Assembly (NCBI RefSeq): GCF_004361915.1
Contig: NZ_SNWP01000010.1
Coordinates: 186,001 to 250,000, forward strand
Length of the DNA stretch: 64,000 nt
Source of the DNA: Sediminibacterium goheungense
Lineage (GTDB): Bacteria; Bacteroidota; Bacteroidia; Chitinophagales; Chitinophagaceae
Reading direction: 5' to 3'
The position numbers and the translations under genes were made by a program. Under the pieces are notes generated by a model. That model had not been told where the DNA came from and did not search any database. It saw nothing but the letters and a program-made list of their open reading frames with translations. Shown here piece after piece: positions 60,837-64,000 of this stretch (position 1 is the first letter of the stretch; every line of letters starts with the position of its first letter).

Positions 60837-61754
60837 ATGAAAAAAGAACGTGAAGAAGATTTTGAAGCAAATTTGACAGGTGAAGAAATGCAGGGTGATG
60901 ACGCCAAACCGCGCTGGTTCAAAAGAATCCGTAAAGGAATCCTCACATCGACTGCAGATAAAAAAGAAACGCCTGAAGGCCTCTGGAATAAGTGCCCGGA
61001 ATGTAATTATATCTGTACCACCACAGAATTGAGTGAAAACCTGTATGTATGTCCGAAATGTAACCACCATCACCGGATTGGCAGTCAGGATTATTATGAT
61101 TTTCTGTTCGACAACAAAGCATACACTGAACTCTTTGATCAGATCAGAAGTAAGGATGCCCTGGGTTTTACCGATCTGAAACCCTACCAGAAAAGACTGG
61201 ATGAAATTCATGCCAAGACCGATCTGAAAGATTCGATGCGTGTAGCTACCGGAAAAGTGGATGGTGAAGGTTATGTAATTGCCTGTATGGATTTTGAGTT
61301 CATCGGTGGTTCACTCGGAAGTGTGATGGGTGAAAAGTTCAGTCGTGCAGTAGATTATTGTATCGAACATAAACTCCCCTACCTCGTAATCAGTAAAAGT
61401 GGTGGTGCCCGTATGATGGAAAGTGCATTTAGCCTGATGCAGCTTGCTAAAACCAGTGGTAAACTATCCCAACTGAGCGATGCAGGTCTTCCTTATATCT
61501 CATTACTCACCGACCCAACATTTGGTGGTATTTCTGCCAGCTTCGGTATGCTGGGCGATCTGAATATTGCTGAACCCGGCGCCCTGATTGGTTTTGCAGG
61601 ACCACGTGTCATCAAAGAAACCATTAAAAAAGACCTGCCTGCAGGTTTTCAGCGTAGTGAATTCTTACTGGAACATGGTTTCCTTGATTTTATTGTAGAC
61701 AGAAAAAACCTGAAACAAAAACTGGCGCAATTGTCGGTTCTTTTCAGAGGATAA
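60837..61754 (+). CDS. accD: Acetyl-CoA carboxylase carboxyltransferase subunit beta
   Basis: The ATG at 60837 (MKKEREEDFEANLTGEEMQ) gives 305 residues. The frame is open to 60759, but that part only translates an inverted repeat. CPECNYICTTTELSENLYVC-PKC is the four-Cys zinc ribbon. GGSLGSVMGEKFSRAVDY and SKSGGARMMESAFSLMQLAK are the carboxyltransferase core. With AccA it transfers CO2 from biotin to acetyl-CoA, the first step of fatty-acid synthesis. smpB follows 31 bp later. Confidence 0.96.
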   Translation: MKKEREEDFEANLTGEEMQGDDAKPRWFKRIRKGILTSTADKKETPEGLWNKCPECNYICTTTELSENLYVCPKCNHHHRIGSQDYYDFLFDNKAYTELFDQIRSKDALGFTDLKPYQKRLDEIHAKTDLKDSMRVATGKVDGEGYVIACMDFEFIGGSLGSVMGEKFSRAVDYCIEHKLPYLVISKSGGARMMESAFSLMQLAKTSGKLSQLSDAGLPYISLLTDPTFGGISASFGMLGDLNIAEPGALIGFAGPRVIKETIKKDLPAGFQRSEFLLEHGFLDFIVDRKNLKQKLAQLSVLFRG

Positions 61755-61785
61755 ATACTGTCGCATCTCTATTACCCCTACTGCC

Positions 61786-62226
61786 ATGGCAAAGGAAATG
61801 AACAACAGGCAGGCTTATTACAATTACTACATTGAAGACAAATATGTAGCAGGTATTGTATTGCTGGGTACGGAAGTAAAATCGATACGCGATGGCAAAG
61901 TAAGTTTCAACGACGCATTCTGCCTTTTTGATGATGGAGAACTCTGGGTAAGAGGATTATACATCGCAGAATATTCTCACGGCACTGCCAATAACCATAT
62001 AGCTGTTCACGACAGAAAATTATTACTGCAAAAAAGAGAACTCAAAAAAATACAAGCTAAACTGAAAGAGAAGGGTTACACCATTGTACCCCTGCGGGTT
62101 TTTCTGAATGAAAAGAACCTGGTAAAGGTTGAGATCGGTCTCGGAAAAGGAAAAAAACTGCACGATAAGCGCGAAACCATCAAAGACAGAGATGTGCAGA
62201 AGGAGATTAAAAGATACCTTAAGTAA
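61786..62226 (+). CDS. smpB: SsrA-binding protein SmpB
   Basis: 146 residues. NRQAYYNYYIEDKYVAGIVL, LLGTEVKSIRDGKVSFNDAF and a basic C-terminal tail (KKLHDKRETIKDRDVQKEIK) match SmpB throughout. It escorts tmRNA to stalled ribosomes. The accD-smpB spacing of 31 bp suggests one transcript. Confidence 0.97.
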   Translation: MAKEMNNRQAYYNYYIEDKYVAGIVLLGTEVKSIRDGKVSFNDAFCLFDDGELWVRGLYIAEYSHGTANNHIAVHDRKLLLQKRELKKIQAKLKEKGYTIVPLRVFLNEKNLVKVEIGLGKGKKLHDKRETIKDRDVQKEIKRYLK

Positions 62227-62320
62227 GGTTTGATTTTTTGATCTTTGATTTCTGGATCTTCGATTTCTTGATTTGGCATTTGCTTACATCAAGAAATCAA
62301 AGATCAAAAAATCAAAAATT
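62227..62320. repeat. TTTGATTTTTTGATC / GATCAAAAAATCAAA inverted repeat
   Basis: GATTTTTTGATCTTTGATTT faces AATCAAAGATCAAAAAATC between the convergent smpB and icd genes; related to the elements at 23955-27443. Confidence 0.75.
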
Positions 62321-62322
62321 AT

Positions 62323-63555
62323 CTACTGTCCCAGTTTTACTTTCAGGTTCTGATCCAGTGCTTCCAGGAACTCCTCAGTGTACAGATAATGTTCCCCATG
62401 ATTCACTTTATTACCATGAATACATACCGCAAGGTCTTTGGTCATCTTACCGCTTTCCACAGTTTCAATACAAACCTGCTCTAAAGCCTGGCAGAAATTG
62501 ATCAGTTCCTGGTTACCATCCAGTTTACCACGGAACTCCAAACCTCTTGTCCATGCAAAAATAGATGCGATCGGGTTGGTAGAAGTGGGCTTACCTTTCT
62601 GGTGCTCACGGTAGTGACGGGTTACGGTACCATGTGCAGCTTCCGCTTCCATTACTTTACCATCAGGTGTAACCAGCGTAGAAGTCATCAAACCCAATGA
62701 GCCAAAGCCCTGTGCTACCGTATCGCTTTGTACATCACCATCATAGTTCTTACAGGCCCATACAAAATTACCGTTCCATTTCAGGGCACTGGCAACCATG
62801 TCATCAATCAAACGGTGCTCATAAGTGATACCTGCTTCAGTGAAAGCAGTTTTGAATTCCTGCTGATAGATTTCTTCAAAAATATCTTTGAAACGACCAT
62901 CGTATTTTTTCAGGATGGTGTTTTTAGTAGACAGGTATAAGGGCCATTTTTTGCTCAATGCCTGATTAAAGCAGGCACGTGCAAAACCTTTGATACTTTC
63001 ATCGGTATTGTACATCGCCAACGCAACACCATCTCCCTTAAAGTTAAATACTTCAAATTCCTGCACCGTACCATCTTCACCTTCAAATTTGACAGTGAGT
63101 TTACCTTTCCCCTTGGTAACAAAATCTGTTGCACGGTACTGGTCACCAAAAGCGTGGCGGCCAATACAGATAGGTGCTGTCCAGTTAGGTACCAGACGGG
63201 GCACATTTTTACAAACAATCGGCTCACGAAAAACAGTACCATCAAGAATGTTACGGATGGTTCCGTTAGGGCTCTTCCACATTTGCTTGAGGTTGAACTC
63301 TTTTACACGCTCTTCATCAGGTGTAATAGTGGCACATTTGATACCTACACCATATTGTTTAATGGCATTTGCCGCATCAATGGTAACCTGGTCATTGGTT
63401 TCATCACGATACTCCATGCCCAGGTCATAATATTTAATATCTACTTCCAGGTATGGAAGGATCAGTTTTTCCTTGATAAATTTCCAGATGATCCTTGTCA
63501 TCTCATCACCATCCAGTTCTACCACCGGATTTGCTACTTTGATTTTTTGCGCCAT
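62323..63555 (-). CDS. icd: NADP-dependent isocitrate dehydrogenase (eukaryote-like type)
   Basis: 410 residues. [20 protein letters not shown] opens the subfamily; [19 protein letters not shown] binds isocitrate; [25 protein letters not shown] supplies the NADP site. It converts isocitrate to 2-oxoglutarate in the TCA cycle. Sequence and length fit the homodimeric mitochondrial-like IDH rather than E. coli Icd. A TAnnTTTG element lies 28 bp upstream of its ATG. Confidence 0.95.
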   Translation of the reverse strand: MAQKIKVANPVVELDGDEMTRIIWKFIKEKLILPYLEVDIKYYDLGMEYRDETNDQVTIDAANAIKQYGVGIKCATITPDEERVKEFNLKQMWKSPNGTIRNILDGTVFREPIVCKNVPRLVPNWTAPICIGRHAFGDQYRATDFVTKGKGKLTVKFEGEDGTVQEFEVFNFKGDGVALAMYNTDESIKGFARACFNQALSKKWPLYLSTKNTILKKYDGRFKDIFEEIYQQEFKTAFTEAGITYEHRLIDDMVASALKWNGNFVWACKNYDGDVQSDTVAQGFGSLGLMTSTLVTPDGKVMEAEAAHGTVTRHYREHQKGKPTSTNPIASIFAWTRGLEFRGKLDGNQELINFCQALEQVCIETVESGKMTKDLAVCIHGNKVNHGEHYLYTEEFLEALDQNLKVKLGQ

Positions 63556-63583
63556 TGCGGTTGTTTTAAATGATAAACGGCGA

Positions 63584-63591
63584 CAAAAGTA
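63584..63591 (-). promoter_or_regulatory. -7 element of icd
   Basis: Minus-strand TACTTTTG, 28 bp before the ATG at 63555. Confidence 0.6.
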
Positions 63592-63645
63592 ATGATTTCA
63601 TAGCTTATGCGGCCTCAACTCAGGTTTGATTATCCAGAGTTTTTA

Positions 63646-64000
63646 CTAAACGTTTACGATCAATACGGGTATTTGGAGAGCATGACGAACATCTTCAATG
63701 GTTTCGCCAAAAAGATAGTCTTTCCAGCCACTATGCCTGTGCGCCCCCATCACCACCATATCAGCATCCGCCTCTTTTACCATCCGGATAATTTCTGTTA
63801 CACGATTTTTGTATCCAAGGATGGCAGTTGCCTGATAACCCTGTTTCTGTAACTGGACACAATAATGATCCAGTCGCTGCTGGTCGAGTCTGGTTTCCTC
63901 ATCATCGCTGGCTGCCCCCAGGTATTTGGCCGATACACTTTCCACTACATGAATCAATACCAGTGACACATTTTTATTCCCCTGTGCCAGTGCATGGGCG
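63646..64000 (-). CDS. Universal stress protein, 5' end outside the window
   Basis: The frame remains open to the right edge (AHALAQGNKN precedes SLVLIHVVES), so the start lies beyond 64000. ALAQG...VLIHVVE, then the ATP-binding end MVKEADADMVVMGAHRHSGW, LFGETIEDV and IPVLIV are the UspA pattern. Only the last about 118 codons are here. The protein binds nucleotide and is induced by stress in relatives. It is separated from icd by 90 bp. Confidence 0.85.
   Translation of the reverse strand, partial: AHALAQGNKNVSLVLIHVVESVSAKYLGAASDDEETRLDQQRLDHYCVQLQKQGYQATAILGYKNRVTEIIRMVKEADADMVVMGAHRHSGWKDYLFGETIEDVRHALQIPVLIVNV

Overview
The window looks like chromosome of a Bacteroidota bacterium, most probably Chitinophagaceae. 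The signs are TAnnTTTG -7 promoter elements just upstream of many genes, Bacteroidota-specific families (DUF5686, DUF3810, DUF4386, DUF1573, fulvocin C-related, an M14 pair with internal calcium loops), the futalosine menaquinone enzyme MqnE, and AT-rich intergenic DNA full of family-specific inverted repeats. The taxon is an inference from gene content.

Left part (1-5.4 kb): an XRE regulator with a membrane tail, a DUF4386 membrane protein and two secreted proteins, all on the minus strand, separated by REP-like nested palindromes. Accessory region (5.4-20.3 kb): nearly all intact genes are on the minus strand. They are separated by 13 copies or remnants of one hairpin, AACTTTTGGAAAGTT - 4 nt - AACTTTCCAAAAGTT, usually followed by GTTAnCnCTCA. 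Units bounded by these sites are duplicated (a VOC protein, gene tails, REP elements). Their cargo includes a fulvocin C-related bacteriocin precursor with an in-frame stop plus thiol-redox partners, an alpha/beta hydrolase, several lipoproteins, a HEPN-like protein, a DUF4365 protein and a Gabija-like OLD nuclease/UvrD helicase pair. The helicase/nuclease pair lies between 47-bp direct repeats. No transposase or integrase is visible.

Core part (20.5-64 kb): thioredoxin, a nucleoside permease, mqnE, type II NADH dehydrogenase, L-serine ammonia-lyase, a class-A-beta-lactamase-like hydrolase, an aminotransferase, two M14 metallopeptidases, a stand-alone RlmK-type methyltransferase, an ORF6N protein, dnaK, a DUF5686 outer-membrane protein, a beta-helix/PA14-like protein, a GtrA protein and argS. 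Next come tRNA-Leu(GAG) with six 145-bp tandem repeats carrying its 3' two-thirds, two lipoproteins, a DUF2130 protein with an overlapping partner, a phosphopantetheinyl transferase, dCTP deaminase and TspO/DUF3810. The window ends with the yceD-rpmF-plsX operon, cystathionine beta-synthase with a LysR regulator, a metal/cobalamin-binding receptor, class II aldolase, accD, smpB, icd and an edge-truncated universal stress protein.

Functional threads are fatty-acid synthesis (plsX, accD, PPTase), central carbon metabolism (fba, icd, sdaA), respiration (mqnE, ndh), and a defence/competition module in the accessory region. The two most unusual structures are the hairpin-bounded unit array (6.2-17.2 kb) and the tRNA-Leu 3'-end tandem array (45.8-46.7 kb).
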